A stretch of DNA of 11,430 bases from Pseudomonadota bacterium (lineage in GTDB: Bacteria > Pseudomonadota > Gammaproteobacteria > Xanthomonadales > Xanthomonadaceae): assembly GCA_023388955.1 (NCBI GenBank), contig JAEWFH010000104.1, forward strand, positions 1 to 11,430. Direction: 5' to 3'. Below are positions 1 to 6,612 of the stretch, in pieces (the stretch's first letter is position 1; every line of letters starts with the position of its first letter). The position numbers were made by a program, and so were the translations under genes. The notes beneath the pieces were generated by a model that was given only the letters and a program-made list of their open reading frames with translations, ran no database searches and was not told the origin of the DNA.

Positions 1-138
1 CCGCTGAAGGACACCATCCGTGGCTTCAAGGGCATCGTCGAGGGCGAGTACGACCACCTGCCGGAGCAGGCGTTCTACATGGTCGGCAGCATCGAGGAAG
101 CCGTCGAGAAGGCCAACAAGATGACCGAGAAGGCCTGA
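1..138 (+). CDS. atpD: ATP synthase F1 subunit beta, C-terminal fragment
   Basis: This is the 3' end of the catalytic beta subunit of the F1Fo ATP synthase; the gene starts before the window. Forty-five codons are visible in frame from base 1, ending in TGA. The tail contains the conserved beta-subunit segment GFKGIVEGEYDHLPEQAFYM, followed by VGSIEEAVEKANKM, which forms the C-terminal helical domain facing the gamma stalk. The catalytic P-loop is outside the window. The epsilon gene follows 52 nt downstream on the same strand, the usual end of an atp operon. The identification rests on this C-terminal signature and the atpC neighbour, and both are clear. Confidence 0.96.
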   Translation, partial: PLKDTIRGFKGIVEGEYDHLPEQAFYMVGSIEEAVEKANKMTEKA

Positions 139-148
139 AGCTGAAGTT

Positions 149-172
149 CCCTCTCCCGCAGGCGGGAGAGGG
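149..172. repeat. REP-like perfect palindrome in the atpD-atpC gap
   Basis: An 11-bp arm, CCCTCTCCCGC, is followed by AG and then its exact reverse complement. As RNA it would fold into a GC-rich hairpin of about 10 bp with a small loop. It fills nearly half of the 52-nt gap and ends a few bases before the atpC Shine-Dalgarno (AAGGAAG, 178-184). No T-run follows, so it is not a standard terminator. Palindromes of the CCCTCTCCC type are familiar as dispersed intergenic elements in xanthomonads and other GC-rich proteobacteria, but copy number cannot be judged from one window. It may protect the upstream mRNA or tune the subunit ratio; that role is inference. Confidence 0.7.
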
Positions 173-190
173 GGATAAAGGAAGAAACAC

Positions 191-619
191 ATGGCTAGCA
201 CCACGTTCCGTTGCGACATCGTCAGCGCCGAGGAGGAAATCTTCCGCGGCGACGCCGAGATGCTGGTTGCCACCGGCGAGCTGGGCGAGCTGGGCATCGT
301 CGCCCGCCACGCGCCGCTGATCACCCGCCTGAAGCCGGGCAAGGTGGTGGTCACCCTGCCGGGCGGCGAGCAGATCGACATCGCTGTCAGCGGCGGCATC
401 CTGGAGGTGCAGCCGCAGGTGGTGACCGTGTTGGCCGACACCGCGATCCGCGCCGACGAGATCGACGAGGCCGCCGTGCGTGCCGCGAAGGAAGAAGCCG
501 AGCGCATCCTCGCCGGGCGCCCGGAGCCGATGGAGGCCGCCGAGGCGCAGGCCCGCATGGCCGAGGTCATGGCCCAGCTGCAGGCGCTGGAGCGGCTACG
601 CCGCAACATGAAGCACTGA
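191..619 (+). CDS. atpC: ATP synthase F1 subunit epsilon
   Basis: This is the epsilon subunit of the F1Fo ATP synthase, part of the rotor central stalk, where its C-terminal helices can inhibit ATP hydrolysis. The product is 142 residues, close to the usual length of about 139. The N-terminal beta-sandwich carries the family pattern: FRCDIVSAEEEIFRGDAEML near the start, then GELGILxRHAPLIT-type sequence (GELGIVARHAPLIT, about residues 34-47) and LKPGKV. The last 50 or so residues are Ala- and Glu-rich and form the two-helix C-terminal domain. The ATG is supported by AAGGAAG six bases upstream. It is the last gene of the atp operon here, since a strong terminator begins five bases after its stop. 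Confidence 0.97.
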   Translation: MASTTFRCDIVSAEEEIFRGDAEMLVATGELGELGIVARHAPLITRLKPGKVVVTLPGGEQIDIAVSGGILEVQPQVVTVLADTAIRADEIDEAAVRAAKEEAERILAGRPEPMEAAEAQARMAEVMAQLQALERLRRNMKH

Positions 620-623
620 CCCG

Positions 624-650
624 AAAACGCCGGCCCCGAGCCGGCGTTTT
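624..650. terminator. Bidirectional intrinsic terminator between atpC and the GtrA gene
   Basis: AAAACGCCGGC and its exact reverse complement form an 11-bp stem around a 5-nt loop, with A4 on the left flank and T4 on the right. The hairpin with terminal T-run works in both directions. It lies 5 bases after the atpC stop and 12 bases beyond the stop of the convergent minus-strand gene, so it should end both transcripts. It also implies that glmU cannot simply be read through from the atp operon. Confidence 0.9.
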
Positions 651-662
651 CATTGGCGCGGC

Positions 663-1052
663 CTACCGGCGGTAGACCCAGTGCCGCGACACCAGGAAGC
701 CAAGCAGCCCGAGGACCACCTCGACCAGCGGCTTGGCCAGCCAGGCCCACTTCAGGCCCAGGTAGTCGTCGACCGTACCGATCATCCACGTGCTCAGGAA
801 CGTGGTTGCGATCCACAGCATCACGAAGCGCGCGAACTGCACCCGGCCCAGGGTCGTGTCCTCGCCGGCGAAAGTGAACCGCCCGTTGAGCCAGAAGCCG
901 ATCAGCGCCCCGCACACGCGCCCGGCGACGTTGGCCTGGCGCACGGGGATTCCCAGGTGGCTCAAGCCCACCATCACCGCCCAGTCCAACAGCCATTGCA
1001 CGGCCCCGAAGACGAGGTAGTGGCTGCCCTGGCGGCCGAGGTTGGTGCTCAT
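663..1052 (-). CDS. GtrA-family small membrane protein
   Basis: The gene encodes a 129-residue, strongly hydrophobic protein with about four membrane spans, the size and layout of the GtrA family. GtrA-like proteins are thought to move or help flip polyprenyl-phosphate-linked sugars for modification of cell-surface glycans; this is family knowledge only. Recognisable features are the first span beginning HYLVFGAVQWLLDWAVMVGL and the signature GRVCGALIGFWLNGRFTFAG (about residues 44-63), which matches the family Asn-Arg-x-x-Thr-Phe motif after the second span. The C-terminus is basic (SRHWVYRR). I chose the ATG at 1052 because GGGAG lies six bases upstream and the extra sequence of a longer reading frame has no membrane-protein character. 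It diverges from glmU and converges on atpC. No partner glycosyltransferase is nearby, so the sugar is unknown. Confidence 0.82.
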   Translation of the reverse strand: MSTNLGRQGSHYLVFGAVQWLLDWAVMVGLSHLGIPVRQANVAGRVCGALIGFWLNGRFTFAGEDTTLGRVQFARFVMLWIATTFLSTWMIGTVDDYLGLKWAWLAKPLVEVVLGLLGFLVSRHWVYRR

Positions 1053-1160
1053 CGCGAACTCCCGCGCCGGGGAGGGGGAGGCGATTCGGGCCGGCGCGGG
1101 GACCGTGGATGTTGTTGGACTGGTTTCGGCACCGCGGCATCCTACCAAGCCCGGTCCCGG

Positions 1161-1166
1161 TAGAAT
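1161..1166 (+). promoter_or_regulatory. Candidate -10 box of a glmU promoter
   Basis: TAGAAT differs from the TATAAT consensus at one base and lies 34 bases before the glmU ATG, giving a leader of about 28 nt. No convincing -35 hexamer is present 16-18 bases upstream. A separate promoter is expected because the terminator at 624-650 and the reversed GtrA gene cut glmU off from the atp operon. The rest of the 148-nt divergent gap (1053-1200) shows no other clear signal, and I found no credible promoter for the GtrA gene. Confidence 0.4.
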
Positions 1167-1200
1167 GCCGTCCCCTGCCAGCTGCCCGGACGGACCTGCC

Positions 1201-2571
1201 ATGACCCTGCCGCTCCACGTCGTCATCCTTGCCGCCGGTGAAGGCAAGCGGATGAAGTCCGCCCTGCCCAAGGTGCTGCAGAAGGTGGCGGGCAAGCCGA
1301 TGCTCGGCCATGTCGTCGATACCGCGCGCGAGCTGGAGCCCGAAGCGATCCACATCGTCTACGGGCACGGCGGCGATGCGGTGCGCGAGGCCTTCGCCGA
1401 CCAGCCCGACCTGCAGTGGGCCGAGCAGCGCGAACGCATGGGCACCGGCCACGCGGTCCAGCAGGCCATCGACCAGGTTCCGCAGGACGCGCGGGTACTG
1501 ATCCTGTACGGCGACGTGCCGCTGATCACCGCCGGCTCCCTGCGCGGGCTGCTGCAGGTCCCGGGCCGGCTCACCGTGCTGGTCGCCCAGCTCGACGACC
1601 CGAGCGGCTACGGCCGCGTGCTGCGCAACGCCGAGGGCAACGTGGCGCGGATCATCGAGGAGAAGGACGCCAGCCACGAGCAGAAGGCGATCGACACCAT
1701 CAACACCGGCATCCTGGTCGCCGACAGCGAGCCGCTGCGCCGCTGGCTGGCGCACCTGGGCAACGACAACGCACAGGGCGAGTACTACCTGACCGACGTG
1801 TTCGCCGCCGCGGCCGACGAGTTCAGCGCCGCGGAGATGGTCTTCGTGGACGAGCCCATCGAGACCGAGGGCGCCAACGACCCCTGGCAGCTGGCGCAGC
1901 TGGAACGCGAATGCCAGCGCCGCCTGGCGCGCCGGCTGTGCCTGGCCGGCGCGCGCCTGGCCGACCCGGCGCGGGTGGACGTGCGCGGCGAGGTGCGGGT
2001 CACCGGTGGTGATGTCGAGATCGACGTCGACGTAGTGCTGGAAGGCGACGTGGAACTGGCCGAGGGCGTGCGCATCGGCCCGTTCTGCCGGCTGCGCAAC
2101 GTCAGGCTCGGCCCGGGGACCGAGGTCCGCGCCCACTGCGACCTGGACGGCGTGGTGGTGGAAGGCGCGGCCACCGTCGGCCCCTTTGCCCGCCTGCGGC
2201 CCGGCACCGTGCTCGCCGATGGCGCCCACGTCGGCAACTTCGTCGAGACCAAGAACACCACCCTGGGCGTGGCCAGCAAGGCCAACCACCTGACCTACCT
2301 GGGCGATGCGGTCATCGGCGCCAAGGTCAACATCGGCGCCGGCACCATCACCTGCAACTACGACGGGGTGAACAAGTCGCGCACCACCATCGAGGACGGC
2401 GCCTTCATCGGCTCCAACTCCTCGCTGGTAGCACCGGTGACCATCGGCCAGGACGCCACCATCGCTGCCGGTTCGGTCGTCACCCGGGCCGCGCCGGCCG
2501 GCAAGCTCACCGTGGCCCGCTCACGCCAGGAAGTCGTGGAAGGCTGGCAACGCCCCCCCAAAAAGGGGTAG
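1201..2571 (+). CDS. glmU: Bifunctional UDP-N-acetylglucosamine pyrophosphorylase / glucosamine-1-phosphate N-acetyltransferase
   Basis: GlmU makes the cytoplasmic UDP-GlcNAc used for peptidoglycan and lipopolysaccharide. Its C-terminal half acetylates glucosamine-1-phosphate with acetyl-CoA, and its N-terminal half transfers UMP from UTP. The product is 456 residues, the same length as the E. coli enzyme. The nucleotide-binding signature LAAGEGKRM is at residues 10-18 with Lys24 in LPKVL. YGDVPL carries Asp105, and EGAND holds the second metal ligand (Asn226). From about residue 250 the sequence becomes hexapeptide repeats of a left-handed beta-helix. NHLTYLG places His363 exactly where the E. 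coli acetyltransferase base lies, followed by NIGAGTITCNYDG. The longer upstream frame lacks family sequence, so the ATG at 1201 was chosen although its Shine-Dalgarno is weak. The frame ends in a C7-A5-G4 homopolymer tract. Confidence 0.98.
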   Translation: MTLPLHVVILAAGEGKRMKSALPKVLQKVAGKPMLGHVVDTARELEPEAIHIVYGHGGDAVREAFADQPDLQWAEQRERMGTGHAVQQAIDQVPQDARVLILYGDVPLITAGSLRGLLQVPGRLTVLVAQLDDPSGYGRVLRNAEGNVARIIEEKDASHEQKAIDTINTGILVADSEPLRRWLAHLGNDNAQGEYYLTDVFAAAADEFSAAEMVFVDEPIETEGANDPWQLAQLERECQRRLARRLCLAGARLADPARVDVRGEVRVTGGDVEIDVDVVLEGDVELAEGVRIGPFCRLRNVRLGPGTEVRAHCDLDGVVVEGAATVGPFARLRPGTVLADGAHVGNFVETKNTTLGVASKANHLTYLGDAVIGAKVNIGAGTITCNYDGVNKSRTTIEDGAFIGSNSSLVAPVTIGQDATIAAGSVVTRAAPAGKLTVARSRQEVVEGWQRPPKKG

Positions 2572-2599
2572 GGCGCAACAGCCGCAGGCGTATTGCGCC
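2572..2599. terminator. Weak hairpin in the glmU / kinase convergent gap
   Basis: GGCGCAA pairs exactly with TTGCGCC across a 14-nt interior that can form a small GCC/GGC inner stem. It starts at the base after the glmU stop. On the plus strand no T-run follows. On the minus strand the hairpin is followed seven bases later by CCCCTTTTT, which lies inside the end of glmU, so it could act as an imperfect terminator for the six-gene cassette. The rest of the 75-nt gap contains only a short direct repeat, TCAATCCC at 2632 and again at 2647. Confidence 0.35.
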
Positions 2600-2646
2600 G
2601 AACGCCCAACCAGCGGCACACCCCAAACCGATCAATCCCAAACGGT

Positions 2647-3951
2647 TCAATCCCCCAGCACCACCGAAACGCACAACCCGCCGCCTTCCCGGTTGAGCAG
2701 CGCCACCCGCCCGCCATGGGCCTCGGCGATCTCCCGCGCCAGCGCCAGGCCCAGCCCGGTGCCGCTGCGCTTGGTCGAATAGAACGGCAGCAGCGCGTTC
2801 GCAAGCACCGCGTCGTTCATGCCCGGCCCACGATCGAGCACGTCGATGCGCCAGCCGTCGGGCACGCGTCGCAGCTGCACGGTCACCGCGGCCGGCGGGG
2901 AGCCGGATTCGTGCGCGTTGCGCAGCAGGTTGATCAGTGCCTGCTCCAGCTGCGAGGCATCGAAGCAGCCGGTGGCGTCGGGATCGAAGGTCCCGGCGAA
3001 CTCCATCTGGCTGCGCAGCTTGGCGAAGAACGCGGACCACCGCACCGGCTCGCGCCGTGGCGCCGGCAACTTGGCAAAGCGTGCGTAGTCGCGGATGAAG
3101 CCTTCCAGGTGGCGCGCGCGTTCCCCGATCGTCGCCAGCGCCACCGGCAGCCGCTCGACCTGCCCGCGCCGCAGCAGCTCGGCGGACGAATGCGCAAGCG
3201 AGGCGATGGGGGCCAGCGAGTTGTTGAGTTCGTGGCTGATCACCCGGATCACCTTCTTCCAGGTCTGGACCTCCTGGCGGCGCAGCTCGGCAGTGAGCGC
3301 GCGCAACAGGACCAGCTCGTGGCCGCGCCCGTTGAGCCGGAACATCCGCCGCGACAGGTGGTAGATGTCCTCCTCGTCCTCGCTGCCGACGCTGAACATG
3401 CCGTCGCCGCCGCGGGCGAGCGCGTCGCGCAGCGCTTCCGGCGCGTCGGCCTGGACCTCGTCGAAATTCCGCCCCTCCAGCCGGTGCCCGCCACCCAGCA
3501 GCCGTCGCGCGGCGAGGTTGCCCAGCACCACCCGCTGCCGCGGGTCGAGCAGCACCATCGCCACCGGGGTGTTCTGCACCACCGTGTCGAGCAGCAGTTC
3601 GCGCTGGACCAGGGTGTTGCGTTGGCCGCGCAGCACGGTGCCCAGCTCGTTGTGGGCATCGACCAGCTCGCGCAGCGCACCGCTGCCGTCCCAGCGGATG
3701 CCGAAGCTGAAGTCCCCGTCGCGGTAGGCGGTCACGGTGCCGGCGAGCGCGCGCAGCAGCGCCTGCATCGGCGCCAGCATCCGCCGCACCCACAAGGCGA
3801 GCAGGGGCAGCAACAGCGCGATGGCGGCCAGCGCCGCCGCCCAGGGCAGCAGCCAGCGGGAAAGCCAGGACGCAAGCAGCGCCGCGGCCAGCGCGAACAC
3901 GGCGGCCGCGCCGACCAGGCGGAGCGCCAGCGGCAGGCGCGCGCCGCGCAT
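2647..3951 (-). CDS. NtrB/NtrY-type sensor histidine kinase with no periplasmic domain
   Basis: This inner-membrane kinase should autophosphorylate and pass the phosphate to the NtrC-like regulator encoded just before it. From the ATG at 3951 it is 434 residues. Two hydrophobic spans, about 7-30 and 34-56, are joined by only a few residues, so there is virtually no periplasmic loop. Next come a HAMP-like linker, a PAS-like region (about 115-215, with NTPVAMVLLDPRQRVVLGN), and the H-box VISHELNNSLAPI with phospho-acceptor His240. The ATPase core has the N-box LINLLRNAHES (Asn345), G1 box DRGPGM (from Asp373) and FYSTKRSGTGLGLAL. All catalytic boxes look intact. The start overlaps the regulator stop as TGATG, implying translational coupling; a GTG one codon earlier is an alternative start. 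It is the last gene of the cassette. The ligand is unknown. Confidence 0.92.
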   Translation of the reverse strand: MRGARLPLALRLVGAAAVFALAAALLASWLSRWLLPWAAALAAIALLLPLLALWVRRMLAPMQALLRALAGTVTAYRDGDFSFGIRWDGSGALRELVDAHNELGTVLRGQRNTLVQRELLLDTVVQNTPVAMVLLDPRQRVVLGNLAARRLLGGGHRLEGRNFDEVQADAPEALRDALARGGDGMFSVGSEDEEDIYHLSRRMFRLNGRGHELVLLRALTAELRRQEVQTWKKVIRVISHELNNSLAPIASLAHSSAELLRRGQVERLPVALATIGERARHLEGFIRDYARFAKLPAPRREPVRWSAFFAKLRSQMEFAGTFDPDATGCFDASQLEQALINLLRNAHESGSPPAAVTVQLRRVPDGWRIDVLDRGPGMNDAVLANALLPFYSTKRSGTGLGLALAREIAEAHGGRVALLNREGGGLCVSVVLGD

Positions 3952-5300
3952 CACTCGCGCCGCAGGCCGAGCTTGTCCAGGCGCCGGTACAGCGCCTGGC
4001 GGGACAGGCCCAGTTCGCTGGCGGCCTGGGCCAGCACGCCGTCATGGCGGGCGAGCGCGGCCTTGATCTGCTCCCGGCCCGGTTCCGGGTCCACGTCGGA
4101 AGATGGCGCGGATCCGGTACGCGGCGCCGGCGGCAGGCCGAGGGCCTCCACGTCGATGCGGCCGCCGGCGGACAGCAGGGCGGCGCGTTGCACCACGTTG
4201 CGCAACTCGCGCACGTTGCCCGGCCAGCCATGCCGCAGCAGCGCCTGTTCGGCGGCCGGCAGCAGGCGCTGCCCTTCCGGGAGGAAATGCCGCGCCAGCG
4301 GCAGGATGTCGTCCGGACGCTCGGCCAGCGGAGGCAGGCGGAGCTCGATCGCGTTGAGCCGGTAGTAGAGGTCCTCGCGGAACCGGCCGTCTTCGATCAG
4401 CGTGGGCAGGTCGGCATTGGTCGCGCTGACCACGCGCACCCGCACCTGGCGTTCGTGGTTGGAGCCCAGGCGGGTGAACCGGCCCGTCTCCAGCACCCGC
4501 AGCAGCTTGACCTGGCCGGCGAGTGGCAGGTTGCCGATCTCGTCCAGGAACAGGGTGCCGCCGTCGGCGGCCTCGAATCGTCCCTCGCGCGCCCGGTTCG
4601 CGCCGGTATAGGCGCCGGCATCGGCGCCGAACAGCTCGGCCTCGATCAGCTCCGATGGCAGTGCGCCGCAGTTGACCGCGATGAACGGACCGGCGCGCAC
4701 CGGCGAGTTGGCGTGCACGATCGCGGCGATGCGCTCCTTGCCGGCGCCGTTGGGCCCGGTGACCAGCACCGGCAGCTCCGAACGCGCCACCTGGACCGCC
4801 AGGGCCAGCACGCGCTCGGTGGCCGGGTCGGCCCAGACCATGCCGCACAGGTCGTGGTCGCGCTCAAGCGCATGGCGCTGGCGGTCCTCGCGGGCGCGCC
4901 GGCGGCCGAGTTCGCGGCGGCTGGCCGAAAGCTCCAGCAGGTTGGCCACGGTGGTCACCAGTTTGGTGTCGTCCCAGGGCTTGGCGACGTAGTCGGCGGC
5001 GCCGGCCTTGATCAGCTCCACTGCCGACTCCAGGTGCGTCCACGCGGTCAGCAGCACCACCGGCAGCTCAGGGTGGCGTGCGTGGATCTGTCCGAACAGC
5101 GCCACGCCCTCGTTGCCGGAGGTGGTGTCGGCATCGAAGTTCATGTCCTGCACCACCAGGTCCACCGGTTCGCGCGCCAGCAGCGCCAGGCCCGCGCGCG
5201 GAGAGTCGGCGTGCACGGTCCGGATGTCGTGCAGGGAAAACAGCACGTCGAGGGCGGTGGCGACCGCCGGGTTGTCGTCGATGACGAGGATGGTGTGCAT
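3951..5300 (-). CDS. NtrC-family sigma54-activating response regulator
   Basis: This is a cytoplasmic enhancer-binding activator of 449 residues in three domains. The receiver (1-125) has Asp8/Asp9, phospho-acceptor Asp52, Thr85 and Lys107. The AAA+ domain (about 150-385) has Walker A GPNGAGKE (182-189), the sigma54-contacting loop GAYTGA (229-234), Walker B GGTLFLDEIG (248-256) and the arginine-rich REDLYYRLN. A Fis-type helix-turn-helix ends the protein (about 410-446, ASELGLSRQALYRRLDKLG). The receiver carries a longer loop after Asp52 (MNFDADTTSGNEG) than classical NtrC. I recall this MNF...GNEG form from regulators encoded beside FtsX-type permeases, notably in Bacteroidetes, but this has not been checked. 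It lies 53 nt after the second permease and overlaps the kinase gene. A sigma54 promoter heads the same operon, so it probably activates its own transcription. The ATG at 5300 begins the receiver fold directly (MHTILVIDDN); longer frames add only non-conserved sequence. Confidence 0.95.
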   Translation of the reverse strand: MHTILVIDDNPAVATALDVLFSLHDIRTVHADSPRAGLALLAREPVDLVVQDMNFDADTTSGNEGVALFGQIHARHPELPVVLLTAWTHLESAVELIKAGAADYVAKPWDDTKLVTTVANLLELSASRRELGRRRAREDRQRHALERDHDLCGMVWADPATERVLALAVQVARSELPVLVTGPNGAGKERIAAIVHANSPVRAGPFIAVNCGALPSELIEAELFGADAGAYTGANRAREGRFEAADGGTLFLDEIGNLPLAGQVKLLRVLETGRFTRLGSNHERQVRVRVVSATNADLPTLIEDGRFREDLYYRLNAIELRLPPLAERPDDILPLARHFLPEGQRLLPAAEQALLRHGWPGNVRELRNVVQRAALLSAGGRIDVEALGLPPAPRTGSAPSSDVDPEPGREQIKAALARHDGVLAQAASELGLSRQALYRRLDKLGLRRE

Positions 5301-5353
5301 GGTCGGGACCTGGGCGCGTCGACGAAGCTTAGCCAAGCCGACGCGGCGACGGA

Positions 5354-6592
5354 TCAGGCACTGCGCGTGGCGACCGCCGGCGGCACCGCGGCGGCGCGGC
5401 GCGCCGGCCCAAGCACCGCCACTTGCCCCAGCAGCCACAGCACGACCGCACCGGCCGGCAGGTAGGCGAGCGGCAGGCGGGGCAGCTCGTATTGCTGCAT
5501 CAGCAACTGGTTCAGTCCGTAGGCCATTGCCATCCCCAGCACGATGCCCGCCGTGGCCAGCAGGAAGTTCTCGGTCTGGAAGTAACGCAGGATCTGGCCA
5601 CGGGTCGCCCCGAGCGCGCGCCGGATGCCGATCTGGCGGCTGCGCTGCTGCACCCAGAAACTGGCAAGGCCGACGATGCCCAGCGCCGTGACCACCAGCA
5701 GCGCGACGCACACCGCGACCAGCAGCCAGGCCATCGCGCGGTCCTGGCGGTAATAGGCGGCACGCATGTCCTCGAAGGTCCGGGCGCTGCGGGGGTGCAC
5801 GATCCGGGTGGGCCCGCGGTCCGCCAGTGTTTCCACGGCCTGGTCGAGCACCTCCTGGCGCCGCTGCGGGTCGGTCACGTTGAGCACGAAGAACCCGCTG
5901 GAATACGGCATCGTCGCCGGCAGGATCACCGCATCGCCGTACTGGCCGGCCGGGCCTTCGTCGCGTGGCTGGACGAGACGGTCGACGATCCCGACCACCC
6001 GGTTGGGATGGCCGTCGCTGCCCCAGATGTAAAGGGGCTTGCCCAGTGCGTCGCCTTCCGGGAACAGCCGTTCGGCGACCGTGCGGGTGAGGATCACCGA
6101 GGGAAAGTCGACGGCGCCGTCGGCCGCGCTCATCTGGTTGAAGTCCCCGACCTCGTCCGCAGTGAAGTTGCGTCCGGCGACCAGCTCCAGGCCGAGCGTG
6201 GCGATCATGTCCTGGGTGCCGATGTAGCTGGCCACGTCCATCGTCGTGCCGCGCTGGTCCGGATCCATCCTTACGCTGCTGACCCACATCGAGTTGCCGA
6301 ACGGCAGCTGGTTGACGATCGTGGCACCGGCGACCCCGGGGATCTGACGCAGCGCGGCGAGGTCCCCGGCGGTGACCGCGGCGACGTCGTCGTCCCGGGA
6401 CAGCCCGCTGACCTGCAGGGCCACCAGGTGCTCCCCGGCCAGCCCGGTGGGCCGGTCCATGCGCTCCAGGCGCTCGAATACCAGGAACAGGGCGTTGCAG
6501 ATGATCGCGCACGAGAGCGCGATCTCGAAGATGATCAGGGCCGCGGCGGTCTTGTGCCGTGACAGCGTGGAGAGGATCGGGCGGATGTCCAT
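5354..6592 (-). CDS. FtsX/MacB-type ABC transporter permease (second of two)
   Basis: This inner-membrane subunit is 412 residues long with the four-span layout of MacB-type permeases. One N-terminal span (about 15-38) is followed by a large periplasmic domain (about 40-285) and three C-terminal spans (about 287-312, 342-363, 375-397). The coupling-helix signature after the second span is QIGIRRALGATR (320-331), diagnostic for the FtsX/MacB permease domain. Such proteins do not usually form a classical substrate channel. They transmit ATP-driven conformational change to the periplasm (mechanotransmission) to push peptides, lipoproteins or small molecules out through an adaptor and TolC. The ATG at 6592 has GGGGAA about seven bases upstream and lies 20 nt after the previous permease stop. 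Its periplasmic domain shares no obvious long identity with that of the first permease, suggesting a heterodimer. It has no fused ATPase domain. Confidence 0.93.
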   Translation of the reverse strand: MDIRPILSTLSRHKTAAALIIFEIALSCAIICNALFLVFERLERMDRPTGLAGEHLVALQVSGLSRDDDVAAVTAGDLAALRQIPGVAGATIVNQLPFGNSMWVSSVRMDPDQRGTTMDVASYIGTQDMIATLGLELVAGRNFTADEVGDFNQMSAADGAVDFPSVILTRTVAERLFPEGDALGKPLYIWGSDGHPNRVVGIVDRLVQPRDEGPAGQYGDAVILPATMPYSSGFFVLNVTDPQRRQEVLDQAVETLADRGPTRIVHPRSARTFEDMRAAYYRQDRAMAWLLVAVCVALLVVTALGIVGLASFWVQQRSRQIGIRRALGATRGQILRYFQTENFLLATAGIVLGMAMAYGLNQLLMQQYELPRLPLAYLPAGAVVLWLLGQVAVLGPARRAAAVPPAVATRSA

Positions 6593-6612
6593 CGAAGCGT
6601 TCCCCGGGGTCG

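Noticed and set aside
149..172. atpD-atpC palindrome as an intrinsic terminator
   Set aside because: It is not followed by a T-run, and ending transcription there would silence atpC. It is better called a REP-like repeat.
1053..1200. Upstream extension of glmU to 1042
   Set aside because: The ATG at 1201 gives exactly the 456-residue family length, with His363 and Asp105 in register. The added residues are non-conserved and cover the promoter region.
2551..2568. C7-A5-G4 tract at the end of glmU as a programmed frameshift site or sequencing error
   Set aside because: The codon phase does not fit an X-XXY-YYZ slip heptamer and no downstream structure or alternative tail is compelling. The zero-frame protein already has the normal length. 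A homopolymer length error would alter only the last few residues.
2632..2654. TCAATCCC direct repeat around the kinase stop as an attachment or target-site duplication
   Set aside because: It is only eight bases, has no matching copy near the other end of the cassette (9994-10174), and no integrase or transposase is present.
3952..3954. GTG at 3954 as the kinase start
   Set aside because: Possible, but the adjacent ATG at 3951 forms the common TGATG stop-start overlap with the regulator. The difference is a single residue.
2593..4365. Long plus-strand open frames opposite the kinase and regulator (also 4044-5465)
   Set aside because: They are Gln-, Arg- and Gly-rich antisense shadows caused by high GC at third codon positions. 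They lack family motifs, while the minus-strand frames carry complete catalytic signatures.
5301..5353. Separate promoter for the regulator and kinase in the 53-nt gap
   Set aside because: No -10/-35 or -24/-12 match was seen. There are only short palindromes such as CGTCGACG (5317-5324), which are expected in GC-rich DNA.
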